Shown here piece by piece: positions 29,923 to 39,766 of a DNA stretch of 64,000 nucleotides; position 1 is the stretch's first letter; each line of letters opens with the position of its first letter. The notes below the pieces were generated by a model. That model worked only from the letters and a program-made list of their open reading frames with translations. It was not told the DNA's origin and did not search any database. Source of the stretch: Streptomyces alboniger (GTDB lineage Bacteria > Actinomycetota > Actinomycetes > Streptomycetales > Streptomycetaceae); assembly GCF_008704395.1 (NCBI RefSeq), contig NZ_CP023695.1, forward strand, positions 4,712,001-4,776,000. Direction: 5' to 3'. A program made the position numbers and the translations under genes.

Positions 29923-31539
29923 ATGACGGACTCGCAGGCCACCGCAGCGCCCCTCGGAACGAACCCGACCGCCCCGGCCCCCGCAGGCGCGCGCACCGCC
30001 GCCGACGTGGTCACGCCCGAGCTGATAGCCCAGCTCACCCGTGACGTCATCGGTTCGGGGCACACGGCCAACCACACGCCGCTCACCGGCGAGAAGCTGG
30101 CCGACCTGCCCGAGTCCACCCCCGAGGACGTGGCCACCGCCTTCCAGCGGGCCCGCACCGCTCAGATCGCCTGGGCCAGGACGCCCGTACGGCAGCGCGC
30201 CGCCGTGCTGCTCCGCTTCCACGACCTGGTGCTCCAGCGTCAGGCCGAGGTGCTCGACCTGATCCAGCTGGAGACCGGCAAGACCCGCCTCCACGCGCAC
30301 GAGGAGATCCAGGCCGTCGTGGTCGCCGCCCGGCACTACGGCCGCAAGGCCCCCTCCTACCTGAGCCCCAAGCGGCACACCGGCGTCGTCCCGGCCCTCA
30401 CCAAGGTCACCGAGAACCGCCAGCCCCGCGGAGTCGTTGGGCAGATAGCCCCCTGGAACTACCCCCTCGAACTCTCCATCGGCGACGCGCTGCCCGCCCT
30501 CGTCGCGGGCAACGCGCTCGTGATGAAGCCCGACACGGAGACCTGCCTCACCGCACTGTGGGCCCGAGACCTGATCATCGAGGCGGGCCTGCCGTCCGAG
30601 GTCTTCCAGGTCGTCCTCGGCGACGGCCCGGTCGTCGGCCCGGAGATCGTCAAGCACGCCGACTACGTCTCCTTCACCGGCTCCACGCGCACGGGCCGCG
30701 AGGTCGCCCAGGGCGCCGCGGCCCGCCTGGTCGGCGTATCGCTCGAACTGGGCGGCAAGAACGCGATGCTGGTCCTGCACGACGCCGACATCGACAAGGC
30801 CGCGGCGGGCGCGGTGCGCGCCTGCTTCTCCTCCGCGGGCCAACTGTGCATCTCCATCGAGCGGTTGTACGTCCATGAGTCGATCGCCGACCGGTTCGTG
30901 GAGCGCTTCGCCGAGCGGACGAGGGCGATGCGGCTCGGCACGTCCCTCGCGTACGGCGCCGACATGGGATCGCTGGTCGGCGAGCGGCAGCTGGAGACCG
31001 TGACCCGGCACGTCGAGGAGGCCCTCGCCAAGGGTGCCACGCTCGTCGCGGGCGGCGTCGCGCGCCCGGACATCGGCCCCTACTTCTACGAGCCGACGAT
31101 CCTGGACAACGTCGAGGCCCCGATGGCGGTCCGCGTTGAGGAAACGTTTGGCCCGGTCGTCTCCCTCTACCGCTTCACGGACGAGAACGAGGCGATCGAA
31201 CTCGCCAACTCCACGCCGTACGGCCTGAACTCCTCGGTCTGGACGAAGGACGGCAGCCGCGGCCGCGCGATCGCCGCCCGGCTGCGCACCGGCACGGTGA
31301 ACATCAACGAGGGGTACGCGCCCGCCTACGGCAGCGTGCAGTCCCCGATGGGCGGCATGAAGGAATCGGGCCTCGGCCGCCGGCACGGCTCCGAGGGCAT
31401 CCTCAAGTTCACCGAGGCGCAGACCGTCGCCCAGCAGCGGCTCATGCCGCTGGCCCCGTCCTTCGGTCTGGACGACGAGAAGTACGCGGCGTTCATGAGC
31501 ACGAGCCTCAAGGTCATGAAGGCGCTCCGACTGCGCTAG
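29923..31539 (+). CDS. gabD2: Succinic semialdehyde dehydrogenase (aldehyde dehydrogenase superfamily)
   Basis: The 538-residue product carries the ALDH landmarks: IAPWNYPLELSIGDALPAL, Glu275 in LELGGKN, catalytic Cys309 in SSAGQLCIS, and EETFGPVVSLY. The GQLCISIERLYVH surroundings and overall sequence fit the succinic-semialdehyde dehydrogenase group that oxidises succinic semialdehyde to succinate with NAD(P). That assignment rests on family resemblance. The ATG at 29923 is supported by a TACTCT box shortly upstream. The next gene, a GMC oxidoreductase, follows after 77 bp in the same direction. Confidence 0.87.
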   Translation: MTDSQATAAPLGTNPTAPAPAGARTAADVVTPELIAQLTRDVIGSGHTANHTPLTGEKLADLPESTPEDVATAFQRARTAQIAWARTPVRQRAAVLLRFHDLVLQRQAEVLDLIQLETGKTRLHAHEEIQAVVVAARHYGRKAPSYLSPKRHTGVVPALTKVTENRQPRGVVGQIAPWNYPLELSIGDALPALVAGNALVMKPDTETCLTALWARDLIIEAGLPSEVFQVVLGDGPVVGPEIVKHADYVSFTGSTRTGREVAQGAAARLVGVSLELGGKNAMLVLHDADIDKAAAGAVRACFSSAGQLCISIERLYVHESIADRFVERFAERTRAMRLGTSLAYGADMGSLVGERQLETVTRHVEEALAKGATLVAGGVARPDIGPYFYEPTILDNVEAPMAVRVEETFGPVVSLYRFTDENEAIELANSTPYGLNSSVWTKDGSRGRAIAARLRTGTVNINEGYAPAYGSVQSPMGGMKESGLGRRHGSEGILKFTEAQTVAQQRLMPLAPSFGLDDEKYAAFMSTSLKVMKALRLR

Positions 31540-31616
31540 CAGCGTCCCGTAAGGGGCGCGGGGAACTGCGCGAGCAACCACGGACGGCCCGCGGGCAATT
31601 TGACGAGGAGAGGTCG

Positions 31617-33440
31617 ATGTCACAGGAGAGCTCTGCCCAGAACCAGGGCACCGACGTGCCCGGCGACGCGTACGACTACGACGTCATCGTCGTAGGCAGC
31701 GGCTTCGGCGGCGCGGTGTCCGCGCTGCGCCTGACGGAGAAGGGCTACCGCGTCGGCGTCCTCGAAGCCGGCCGCCGCTTCACGCGCGCGACGCTGCCGA
31801 AGAACTCCTGGGACCTGAAGAACTACCTCTGGGCCCCGGCCCTCGGCCTCTTCGGCATCCAGCGCATACACCTGCTCGGCAACGTGATGGTCCTCGCGGG
31901 CGCCGGAGTCGGCGGCGGCTCGCTCAACTACGCCAACACCCTCTACGTACCGCCCGCCCCGTTCTTCAACGACCCGCAGTGGAAGAACATCACGGACTGG
32001 CACGACGAACTGAGCCCCTACTACGAGCAGGCCAAGCGCATGCTCGGCGTACGGCTCAACCCGACGACCACGCCATCGGACGTCCATCTGAAGGCCACCG
32101 CCGAGGAGATGGGCGTCGGGGACACGTTCCACATGGCGCCCGTCGGCGTCTTCTTCGGCGACGAGGACGACGCGGACGGTACGTCGACGGCGCGGCCCGG
32201 CGCGGAGGTCCCCGACCCCTACTTCGGCGGCGCGGGCCCCTCGCGGCGCGCCTGTACCGAGTGCGGCGAGTGCATGACCGGGTGCCGGCACGGCGCGAAG
32301 AACACCCTCAACGAGAACTACCTGTACCTGGCGGAGAAGGCCGGGGCGGTCATCCACCCGATGACGTCGGTGGTCTCCCTCACGGAGGACTCGCGGGGCG
32401 GCTACGCCGTGGCGACGCTGCCCACGGACGACAAGCGCAAGGGCAGGGGCCGGGTCTTCACGGCCCCCAGGGTCGTCGTCGCCGCCGGTACCTACGGCAC
32501 GCAGACGCTGTTGCACCGCATGAAGGACAGCGGCCTGCTCCCGCGCATCTCCTCGCGGCTCGGCACGATGACCCGCACCAACTCCGAGGCCCTGGTGGGC
32601 GCCCAGACCACCGAGCGCCGCTACCGCAAGCGGCACGGCGGGCAGAAGCTCGACTTCACCAAGGGCGTCGCGATCACCTCGTCGATCCACCCGGACGAGA
32701 ACACGCACATCGAACCCGTCCGCTACGGCAAGAAGTCCAACGCCATGGGCAGCCTGACCGTGCTCCAGGTCCCGTACAGCGCGAAGGGCGGCAAGGCGCG
32801 GGTCACCGGCTGGCTCGGCAACGTCGCCCGCCACCCCATGCTCCTGGTCCGCTCGCTCTCCAACCGGCGCTGGTCGGAGCGGGTCATCATCGGCCTGGTC
32901 ATGCAGTCGCTCGACAACTCCCTGTCCACGTACCGCAAGGAGAAGGGGATCGGGAAGGGCCTGCTCACCGCCCGTCAGGGCCACGGCGCGCCCAACCCCG
33001 ACCAGATACCCGAGGCCACGCGCGCGGCGACACTCCTGTCGAAGGAGATCAACGGCTTCGCGGGTTCGAACATCGGCGAGCTGATGGGCACCCCGCTGAC
33101 CGCCCACTTCCTCGGCGGCTGCCCCATCGGCGACTCGGCCGACACAGGTGTCATCGACCCCTACCACCGGCTCTACGGCCACCCGGGGATCTCGGTCGTC
33201 GACGGCGCCGCGGTCTCCGCGAACCTCGGCGTGAACCCGTCCCTGACGATCACCGCGCAGGCCGAGCGGGCGATGTCGTTCTGGCCCAACAAGGGCGGCG
33301 AGGACCCGCGTCCGGCGCAGGGCGAGCGGTATGTGCGGCTCGCGGCCGTGGAACCGAAGACCCCGGTGGTCCCGGCGGACGCGTTCGGCGCGCTGAAGCT
33401 GCCGTTCCTGGGGATGCCGGCGGTGCCGCCCAAGAAGTAG
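31617..33440 (+). CDS. GMC-type flavin oxidoreductase with four-cysteine insert
   Basis: The 607-residue product starts at ATG 31617 behind GAGGAGAGG. The FAD motif VVGSGFGGAVSALRL (about 25-39) and the C-terminal FLGGCPIGDSADTGVIDPYHR and GVNPSLTITAQAER are typical of the cholesterol-oxidase-like GMC group. A compact cysteine motif CTECGECMTGC (Cys213, 216, 219, 223) has the spacing of a ferredoxin-type cluster site. It is common in this subfamily, so an iron-sulfur cluster or a structural metal is possible. The substrate is not readable; sterol or alcohol oxidation is only a class-level guess. Confidence 0.88.
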   Translation: MSQESSAQNQGTDVPGDAYDYDVIVVGSGFGGAVSALRLTEKGYRVGVLEAGRRFTRATLPKNSWDLKNYLWAPALGLFGIQRIHLLGNVMVLAGAGVGGGSLNYANTLYVPPAPFFNDPQWKNITDWHDELSPYYEQAKRMLGVRLNPTTTPSDVHLKATAEEMGVGDTFHMAPVGVFFGDEDDADGTSTARPGAEVPDPYFGGAGPSRRACTECGECMTGCRHGAKNTLNENYLYLAEKAGAVIHPMTSVVSLTEDSRGGYAVATLPTDDKRKGRGRVFTAPRVVVAAGTYGTQTLLHRMKDSGLLPRISSRLGTMTRTNSEALVGAQTTERRYRKRHGGQKLDFTKGVAITSSIHPDENTHIEPVRYGKKSNAMGSLTVLQVPYSAKGGKARVTGWLGNVARHPMLLVRSLSNRRWSERVIIGLVMQSLDNSLSTYRKEKGIGKGLLTARQGHGAPNPDQIPEATRAATLLSKEINGFAGSNIGELMGTPLTAHFLGGCPIGDSADTGVIDPYHRLYGHPGISVVDGAAVSANLGVNPSLTITAQAERAMSFWPNKGGEDPRPAQGERYVRLAAVEPKTPVVPADAFGALKLPFLGMPAVPPKK

Positions 33441-33483
33441 GCGTACGTCCGCCACGTCCACCTTCGTGCAGCTGGATACACGT

Positions 33484-33517
33484 AAGGACCTGCGCCCCCC
33501 TCCGAGCGCAGGTCCTT
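33484..33517. terminator. Bidirectional terminator between convergent genes
   Basis: AAGGACCTGCGC (33484-33495) pairs perfectly with GCGCAGGTCCTT (33506-33517) over a ten-base loop. The T-rich right end serves the GMC gene and the A-rich left end serves the convergent surface-protein gene. Confidence 0.85.
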
Positions 33518-33555
33518 CCGCGTGCTTGGGTGCCGCTGTTGTACGGCGGCCGCTG

Positions 33556-34575
33556 CTACCCGGCGGTGTCGCCCTTGCGGCGGCGTACGACGAACACCGC
33601 GCCCGCGCCGATGACCACGGCGGCGCCACCGATGAGGCCGATGGCCGGCAGCGCCGAGCTCGACCCGGTGTCGGCGAGGCTGCCGGTCACAGGAAGGTCC
33701 TTGGCGCCGCCCTGCGGCTGCGTGACGACGGACGGCTTCTTGGTCGGCTTCTTGGTCGGCTTCGGCGTGCCCGGATGCTTGTTCTCGCTGCCGGGCTTGA
33801 GGATCTTCAGCGGGTCCTCGTCGGCCGAGTTGTGCGTGCAGTCCAGCTCGGAGTCGACGTAATGGCCGACGCCCGTCGCGTAGGCCTTGCCGATCGGGGC
33901 ATCGGCGCTGACCTTGAGCCGCAGCTGGATGTCGACCGTCTCCTCGGCGCCCAGCTCGATGACACCGTGGGCAGGGAACTCGTCGACCGACTTCCAGGCC
34001 TTGGTCTCGGGGTCGATGAACTGGAGCTCGGAGTACGTGCTCACATGGTCCCGCTCGTCCTCGCTGTACAAGTCGTTGTACACGGTCACAAGCCATTTGA
34101 CCTCGCCGAACGCCTCCGCGGTGGGGTTGGTGGCGGTCAGCTCGAACCGGTGCCAGCCACTGCCCGCGACGATCTTGCCGGGCAGGCCGGCGAGATCGAT
34201 CTCCAGCTCGGAGTCGGGGTCGACGCCCTTGTCGTTGACCGGGCAGTCGACGGGCTGCGGCTCCCGCTCGTCCTCCGAGCCGTGCTCGGTGGGCTCATCG
34301 CCCGGCTCGCCGGGCTCTTCCGGGTCTTCCGGGTTTTCCGGCTCATCCGGATCCCCCGGCTCCTCGGCCTTCGTCGGGGGTTTGTCGGCCGGGGGCTTCG
34401 GCAGGGTGGGCTTCTTGGCCGGGTCGAGCTTCGGGTCCGGAGTCGGGTCTGAAGCCGGGGCGGACTCGGCGGGCTCGGCGCCCTCGACAGCGAACGCGCC
34501 GGGAGCGGACAGGAGCGCCATCGGAGCTATGACAGCAGTAACGGCCGCTGCTGCCATGGCACGGCGAAGCTTCAT
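33556..34575 (-). CDS. Sortase-anchored surface protein (LAxTG)
   Basis: The 339-residue product has a signal peptide ending LLSAPGAFA and a Pro/Glu/Asp-rich region with EPxDPEEPGE-type repeats. A folded middle domain follows (VAGSGWHRFELTATNP and GVIELGAEETVDIQLRLKV, an immunoglobulin-like beta pattern). Near the end LPVTG (294-298) precedes LADTG (300-304), then a hydrophobic helix and an RRRKG tail. Streptomyces class E sortases prefer LAxTG, so LADTG is the likely cleavage site. The protein would be linked to peptidoglycan. ATG 34575 is the only start that gives a proper signal peptide. Confidence 0.88.
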   Translation of the reverse strand: MKLRRAMAAAAVTAVIAPMALLSAPGAFAVEGAEPAESAPASDPTPDPKLDPAKKPTLPKPPADKPPTKAEEPGDPDEPENPEDPEEPGEPGDEPTEHGSEDEREPQPVDCPVNDKGVDPDSELEIDLAGLPGKIVAGSGWHRFELTATNPTAEAFGEVKWLVTVYNDLYSEDERDHVSTYSELQFIDPETKAWKSVDEFPAHGVIELGAEETVDIQLRLKVSADAPIGKAYATGVGHYVDSELDCTHNSADEDPLKILKPGSENKHPGTPKPTKKPTKKPSVVTQPQGGAKDLPVTGSLADTGSSSALPAIGLIGGAAVVIGAGAVFVVRRRKGDTAG

Positions 34576-34789
34576 GAAGTCCTCAAGAAGTCCGGCGCGC
34601 CGCCCGGTCGGCAGCGCGGATGTGGTCGTTGTTACTGCATGCATGACCTGCGACCCCTGGGAATGGTTGTCTTCGCTTTCACAGAACCCTTATATGGCGT
34701 GAGTCACATCGCTTGTGCCGCCCGGACGGGGTGCCGTAGAACTGCCCCCGCACGAGGGGGTGATGGAGAGATACGGGGAGGGAACAGCG

Positions 34790-35155
34790 TTGGCCATACC
34801 CGACGAGGTGTGGGAGAAGTTCGAGAAGGACAGCGAGCGGGACATCCGCTCGTCCGCGCCGAAGGAGCCGTCCGCGCGGGCCCGCATGGTGGCCGAAAGG
34901 CTGCGTCGCCTGGACGAGGAGGCCGCGCGCCAGCAGGTGCAGCGGGCCGGGCGGTTGCGCCGCAGACGCGCGAGGCGCGATGCCGAATCCGTGCGATGGC
35001 GGCCCGACGACTGGCGCTCGGCGCCCGTGGGCCCGCGCCGGGACGCACGCTCCGAGCGCCGCCGCCGTGTGTGGAGCGTGGTGATCGTGATCGGCTGCAT
35101 GGCCCTGGCTATCGCGGTGCTCAGCCCGTTCCGGTTCTGGGTCTGGGGCTGGTGA
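34790..35155 (+). CDS. Small basic protein with C-terminal membrane helix
   Basis: The 121-residue product begins AIPDEVWEKFEKDSERDIR, continues with a strongly basic Arg-rich helix region (VQRAGRLRRRRARRDAE), and ends in a transmembrane helix near the C-terminus (VWSVVIVIGCMALAIAVL). The TTG at 34790 is preferred because GGGGAGGGA lies seven bases ahead; ATG 34763 in the same frame has poor spacing. It looks like a cytoplasm-facing tail-anchored protein. I do not recognise a family with a known role. It is divergent from the sortase substrate across a 214-bp gap. Confidence 0.75.
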   Translation: MAIPDEVWEKFEKDSERDIRSSAPKEPSARARMVAERLRRLDEEAARQQVQRAGRLRRRRARRDAESVRWRPDDWRSAPVGPRRDARSERRRRVWSVVIVIGCMALAIAVLSPFRFWVWGW

Positions 35156-35369
35156 AGTCCCAGGCGGGCGTGGTGCAACCCGGTATGTGCCCCGCTCGCC
35201 GCCCTGCCCGGCCCCGACGCCACCATCCCCAAACTCACACGCGCCGCGTACAACCTTTCCGGCGGTTTCCGATCGTTATGCAAATCGCTGGAAAAGATGG
35301 CGTGTTTGCAGCTTTCATTTCGCCTCGGCGTGGGCCGTCGCCCACGCCGTGCGAGTGAAGGTAGGAAAC

Positions 35370-36107
35370 GTGAAGTCATCTGTGTCTCGGGCCGTCGTGG
35401 CCGCGTCCGTCACGGTCGCGCTGGGCCTGACCGCAGCGTGTGGCAGCGACGACGACGGCAAGAAGTCGTCGGAACCGGCCAAGTCCGCGCAAGGTTCCGG
35501 GGGTGAGAAGGGCGCGAAGGGCGCGAAGCCGGCCGGCGAGAAGTCGGGTGCGCTGACCACCGCCGACCTGGAGAAGGCGATACTCGCCAAGGGCGACCTC
35601 AAGGGCTACAAGCTGGAGAAGCTGTCCGCCGCGGACATGCCCGCCCAGACCGTGCCTTCCGAACCGGCCACGTGCCAGCCGCTCGCGAACATGTTCATGC
35701 TCGCCACCGACCCGGCGTCCAAGGCCCGCGTCGGCCGGACCATGACCGGCCCCGACGAGCTGGACGCCACGATCATCACGCTCGCGCTGCTCGCCCACGA
35801 GAAGGGCGACGCGGAGAAGGTCATGGACGATCTTCGTACGGCCACCAAGAACTGCGACGCGTACGAGCACGCCGGTTCCAAGTACCGCGAGGTCGCCGCC
35901 CTGCCCGCCCCGAAGTCGGGCGACGAGGCCGTCTCGTACAAGGTCGTGGGTCTCATCGAGGGCCAGAAGACGCCGATGAGCTTCACCGTCGTACGCAGTG
36001 GTTCGACGCTCGCCGCCTTCTACTCGATCAACCTGCTCAAGCCGAAGGAGTTCGGCGTGCCGACCAAGATCGTCGACGCGCAGGTCGACAAGCTCGCGAA
36101 GCTGTAG
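35370..36107 (+). CDS. Putative secreted lipoprotein
   Basis: The 245-residue product begins at GTG 35370 behind GGTAGGAAA. The signal peptide ends in a lipobox (GLTAAC, Cys24), followed by a Ser/Lys/Gly-rich tether and a compact domain from about residue 65 (LTTADLEKAILAKGDLKGYK) with two further Cys (in ATCQPLANM and KNCDAYE) that could form a disulfide. It resembles the sensor-domain-like lipoproteins common in Streptomyces, but no function can be named. It stands alone, followed at once by a terminator. Confidence 0.85.
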   Translation: MKSSVSRAVVAASVTVALGLTAACGSDDDGKKSSEPAKSAQGSGGEKGAKGAKPAGEKSGALTTADLEKAILAKGDLKGYKLEKLSAADMPAQTVPSEPATCQPLANMFMLATDPASKARVGRTMTGPDELDATIITLALLAHEKGDAEKVMDDLRTATKNCDAYEHAGSKYREVAALPAPKSGDEAVSYKVVGLIEGQKTPMSFTVVRSGSTLAAFYSINLLKPKEFGVPTKIVDAQVDKLAKL

Positions 36108-36130
36108 CCCTCCTGGTTCGGTGCAGAGCG

Positions 36131-36163
36131 AAGGGCCCCGCGGGACGGATCCGCGGGGCCCTT
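36131..36163 (+). terminator. Terminator after the lipoprotein gene
   Basis: AAGGGCCCCGCGG (36131-36143) pairs perfectly with CCGCGGGGCCCTT (36151-36163) over a seven-base loop, 24 bp after the stop codon. Confidence 0.88.
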
Positions 36164-36755
36164 GGCTGTCAGCACCGACGTCAGGGCAGCGTCGGTGCCG
36201 CGGGGCGGCGCTGGGGGAGTGCGCCGCTGGTTCTTCGGCGGGCCGGTGGTTCAGTGCGCCGGTGGCCGACCCGGCGCACTGGGGGCGCTCGCGTGGTATC
36301 GACCATTGGCAGTGCGGTGGTGGACGGGGGCCCGGAAGCTGTCCGCCCTCCTAGGCATCGTGCTCGATGGGTTGTCGGGGGCGCAACCGTTTCGACCACA
36401 TCTATAGGTAAAGGGGTGGGATGGCAGGGGGATGCGGGGGTGGCGCAGGGGAGTCGGGACGGAGGCCGGCCGACCCCGGGCGTCCCCGGAGCCGACCGTT
36501 CTCTTGGGTGACCGGGCTGCTGTCCCCTGCCGTCCGGTCACATCGCTGGAGCGAGGTCCCACGGCGTACGACACGAGCCGTACGCCTCATCGCTCCAGCG
36601 GAGCCACGCGTGGTTCTTGCGGGCCCGCCCCTGGCTGAGACGGACATCGGGACCAACGAAGCCCGCCCGGACCCGGTCACGCGCCGTACGGGTGAGAAGC
36701 GACCCGAACTCAGATCCGCAGGCGACCGGGCGGTCGCGCCCGGGGGTGACGGAGG
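36164..36755. other. 592-bp gap without a credible gene
   Basis: Several open frames cross this stretch on both strands, but all are Arg/Pro/Gly-rich, lack ribosome sites and resemble no family. The left part (36190-36310) repeats GCGCCGGTGG-like words. The right part holds a nested inverted repeat (36544-36600). A TATAGG word at 36403 could be a -10 box. It may contain a decayed gene or an untranslated RNA. Confidence 0.5.
36544..36600. repeat. Nested inverted repeat
   Basis: The outer arms CGCTGGAGCGA (36544-36554) and TCGCTCCAGCG (36590-36600) are perfect complements. Inside them GGCGTACG (36563-36570) pairs with CGTACGCC (36579-36586) over an eight-base loop. Together they could fold into a 57-nt two-stage hairpin. 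It is more than 150 bp from the nearest stop codon, so it is not an obvious terminator. Confidence 0.75.
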
Positions 36756-37109
36756 TCAGACGCGGCCCCGGCACAGCTCCAGAAGCGTCATCGCGAGCGT
36801 CGTGCCGGGCTTGCCGAGCGCGTCCCTGTAGTGGCCGAGGACCTCCATCTCGCGGGAGAGGCTGACGCGGCGCCCGCCCGAGGTGATGCGGGCCTCCTGG
36901 ATCACGGCCGAGACGGCCATCCGTTCCTGGACGAGCCCGATGATGCGGTCGTCGAGCGCGTCGATCCGCTCACGGGCGTTCTCGATCACGCCGACGGCCT
37001 CGGGCGTGCGGGCGCCGGTCTTCTCAGCGGTCGCGGAAGCGAGGGAGGTGGCGGAAGCGACGGAGGCAACGGAGGTGGCGGTGGCTGCGGAGGTGGCGGT
37101 GGCGGGCAT
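36756..37109 (-). CDS. aroQ: Chorismate mutase (AroQ type)
   Basis: The 117-residue product starts at ATG 37109 behind AAGGAG. After a low-complexity Ala/Thr/Ser/Val leader (about 1-30) comes a single AroQ domain: ENARERIDALDDRIIGLVQE (helix 1 with the active-site Arg), RMAVSAVIQEAR with its conserved Ala/Lys region, and LSREMEVLGHYRDALG. It turns chorismate into prephenate, the branch step to phenylalanine and tyrosine. It has no signal peptide, so it acts in the cytoplasm. The mRNA appears to carry a leader peptide and terminator ahead of it. Confidence 0.9.
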   Translation of the reverse strand: MPATATSAATATSVASVASATSLASATAEKTGARTPEAVGVIENARERIDALDDRIIGLVQERMAVSAVIQEARITSGGRRVSLSREMEVLGHYRDALGKPGTTLAMTLLELCRGRV

Positions 37110-37182
37110 GCGGGGCTCCTTGTGATTCCTGGGGTTCTCGCGGGCGAGGTGCCCCGGAGTGATGAGGCCCGGAAACGACAGA

Positions 37183-37211
37183 GCGCCCCGGGCCTTGTCG
37201 GCCCGGGGCGC
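37183..37211 (-). terminator. Putative attenuator hairpin ahead of chorismate mutase
   Basis: On the minus strand GCGCCCCGGGCC (37211-37200) pairs with GGCCCGGGGCGC (37194-37183) over a five-base loop, a perfect 12-bp stem followed by a T-rich stretch (TCTGTCGTTTCC). It lies 23 bp after the stop of a small leader frame and 73 bp before the aroQ ATG, the position of a transcription attenuator. The 5' arm and loop word CGGGCCG (37205-37199) can instead pair with CGGCCCG in the leader frame (37267-37261), which would undo the terminator. Confidence 0.65.
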
Positions 37212-37234
37212 CTGGGAAGTCGCTTGTCAGTGGA

Positions 37235-37306
37235 TCAAGCAGCTCGACCATGGCAGCCGGCGGGCCGGGTGCCATAGGTAAAGAGGAAGCCGAGGTGCTT
37301 GTTCAC
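37235..37306 (-). CDS. Putative leaderless aromatic leader peptide
   Basis: A 23-codon frame from GTG 37306 to TGA 37235 reads NKHLGFLFTYGTRPAGC after the start residue and ends HGRAA. Phe-Leu-Phe-Thr-Tyr at residues 7-11 places three aromatic codons in five, including the rare TTT and TAT for this GC-rich genome. The GTG lies exactly at the expected start of transcription from the promoter at 37343-37313, so translation would be leaderless. Stalling at Phe or Tyr codons would favour expression of aroQ downstream. The frame is seen directly; its function is inferred. Confidence 0.5.
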   Translation of the reverse strand: MNKHLGFLFTYGTRPAGCHGRAA

Positions 37307-37343
37307 GGGGCCAGTATGCCCTCACGCGCGCGTGCCGGGTCAA
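37306..37343 (-). promoter_or_regulatory. Promoter of the aroQ leader transcript
   Basis: On the minus strand TTGACC (37343-37338) and CATACT (37318-37313) are 19 bp apart. Seven bases after the -10 box comes the GTG of the leader peptide at 37306. The remaining gap to guaA (37344-37554) holds TAGAAT at 37480-37485 as a possible -10 box for guaA on the plus strand. Confidence 0.55.
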
Positions 37344-37554
37344 TCGGATACGGCGGGCCGCTCGCATGCTGAGACGCCTGTCCGGGGGCGCTCCTTGGCG
37401 CGCTCCCGGGGGTGCACCTCGGAGTGCTTCCCGGCGCGGAGTCCGTCGGATGCGACGAAGGAGGTCCCCCCGGGCCCGGTAGAATCGACAAAACAGACCC
37501 CCTGCACACGCACTGAGCCTCTCGCTCAACGCTCAACGCCGGAAGGCCGCCGCC

Positions 37555-39141
<1,587 letters not shown>

Positions 39142-39170
39142 CCACCACGGTCCTCCCCGAGGTTCTCTGA

Positions 39171-39215
39171 ACGCCGGTGCCGCCACTTCGCGAACGGAAG
39201 TGGCGGCACCGGCGT
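39171..39215. terminator. Strong bidirectional terminator after guaA
   Basis: A perfect 19-bp stem pairs 39171-39189 (ACGCCGGTGCCGCCACTTC) with 39197-39215 over a seven-base loop. It ends two bases before the stop of the convergent gene and can serve both. Confidence 0.9.
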
Positions 39216-39217
39216 TC

Positions 39218-39697
39218 TCACGTCCGCCGAGTCGTGCGCAGCGGCGCACCCGGCTTCCAGAGCTGCACCGCCAGGTACTTCTCGTCCTCGATGTACGTGC
39301 GCACCACCTCCGTCAGCTCGGCGCGGAAGAGGTGGAACGCGTCCAGGTCCGGCGGATTGACCACCTCCGCATAGCGCGCGATCTCCTGCGGGTCCCGCAC
39401 CTCGACCGCGCGGCCCGCGACGCGGACATCGCCGCCCGCCATCTCCGTACCGGACCCGGGATTCGCCTGGAGCGCGAACCGCGAGTCGCGGCGCAGGTCG
39501 AGCGCCTTGAGGGAGCCCGGCATCATGCCGAGCCACAACTCCCCGTTGAGGAAACGCACTTCGATGCCCGTGGTCCGCGGTGAGCCGTCCTTGCGGAGCG
39601 TGGCGAGGACATGGTGGGTGAAGGCGCCGAATCGATCCTCGACGGTGCGGGCGAGAGCGGGTTCCGCGGCAACGAAGGCCGCCCAGTTCGACGTCAT
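39218..39697 (-). CDS. PPOX-fold (pyridoxamine oxidase-like) flavin or F420 protein
   Basis: The 159-residue product has the split-barrel pattern of the family: FGAFTHHVLATLRKDGSPRT (strand 1-2), FLNGELWLGMM, DLRRDSRFALQANPG, then GRAVEVRDPQEIARY. Streptomyces carries many such proteins, using FMN, F420 or haem, and this sequence alone does not say which. The C-terminal VRTYIEDEKYLAVQLWKPG is typical of one actinobacterial subgroup. It is monocistronic, sharing its terminator with guaA. Confidence 0.85.
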   Translation of the reverse strand: MTSNWAAFVAAEPALARTVEDRFGAFTHHVLATLRKDGSPRTTGIEVRFLNGELWLGMMPGSLKALDLRRDSRFALQANPGSGTEMAGGDVRVAGRAVEVRDPQEIARYAEVVNPPDLDAFHLFRAELTEVVRTYIEDEKYLAVQLWKPGAPLRTTRRT

Positions 39698-39766
39698 ACG
39701 CCGAGTCTGGCATCAATACCCGACACCTTCTGTCCGGTATCGAGACTCCCTCGCGCACTCTCTTCA

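Noticed and set aside
36421..36831. 136-codon frame in the gap before chorismate mutase
   Set aside because: No ribosome site, Arg/Pro-rich composition, no family resemblance, and it overlaps the end of aroQ.
37224..37246. TTGTCAGTG word on the plus strand near the aroQ leader
   Set aside because: Eight bases later the sequence is AGCTCG, which does not fit TAnnnT, and guaA starts 330 bp away. Probably chance.
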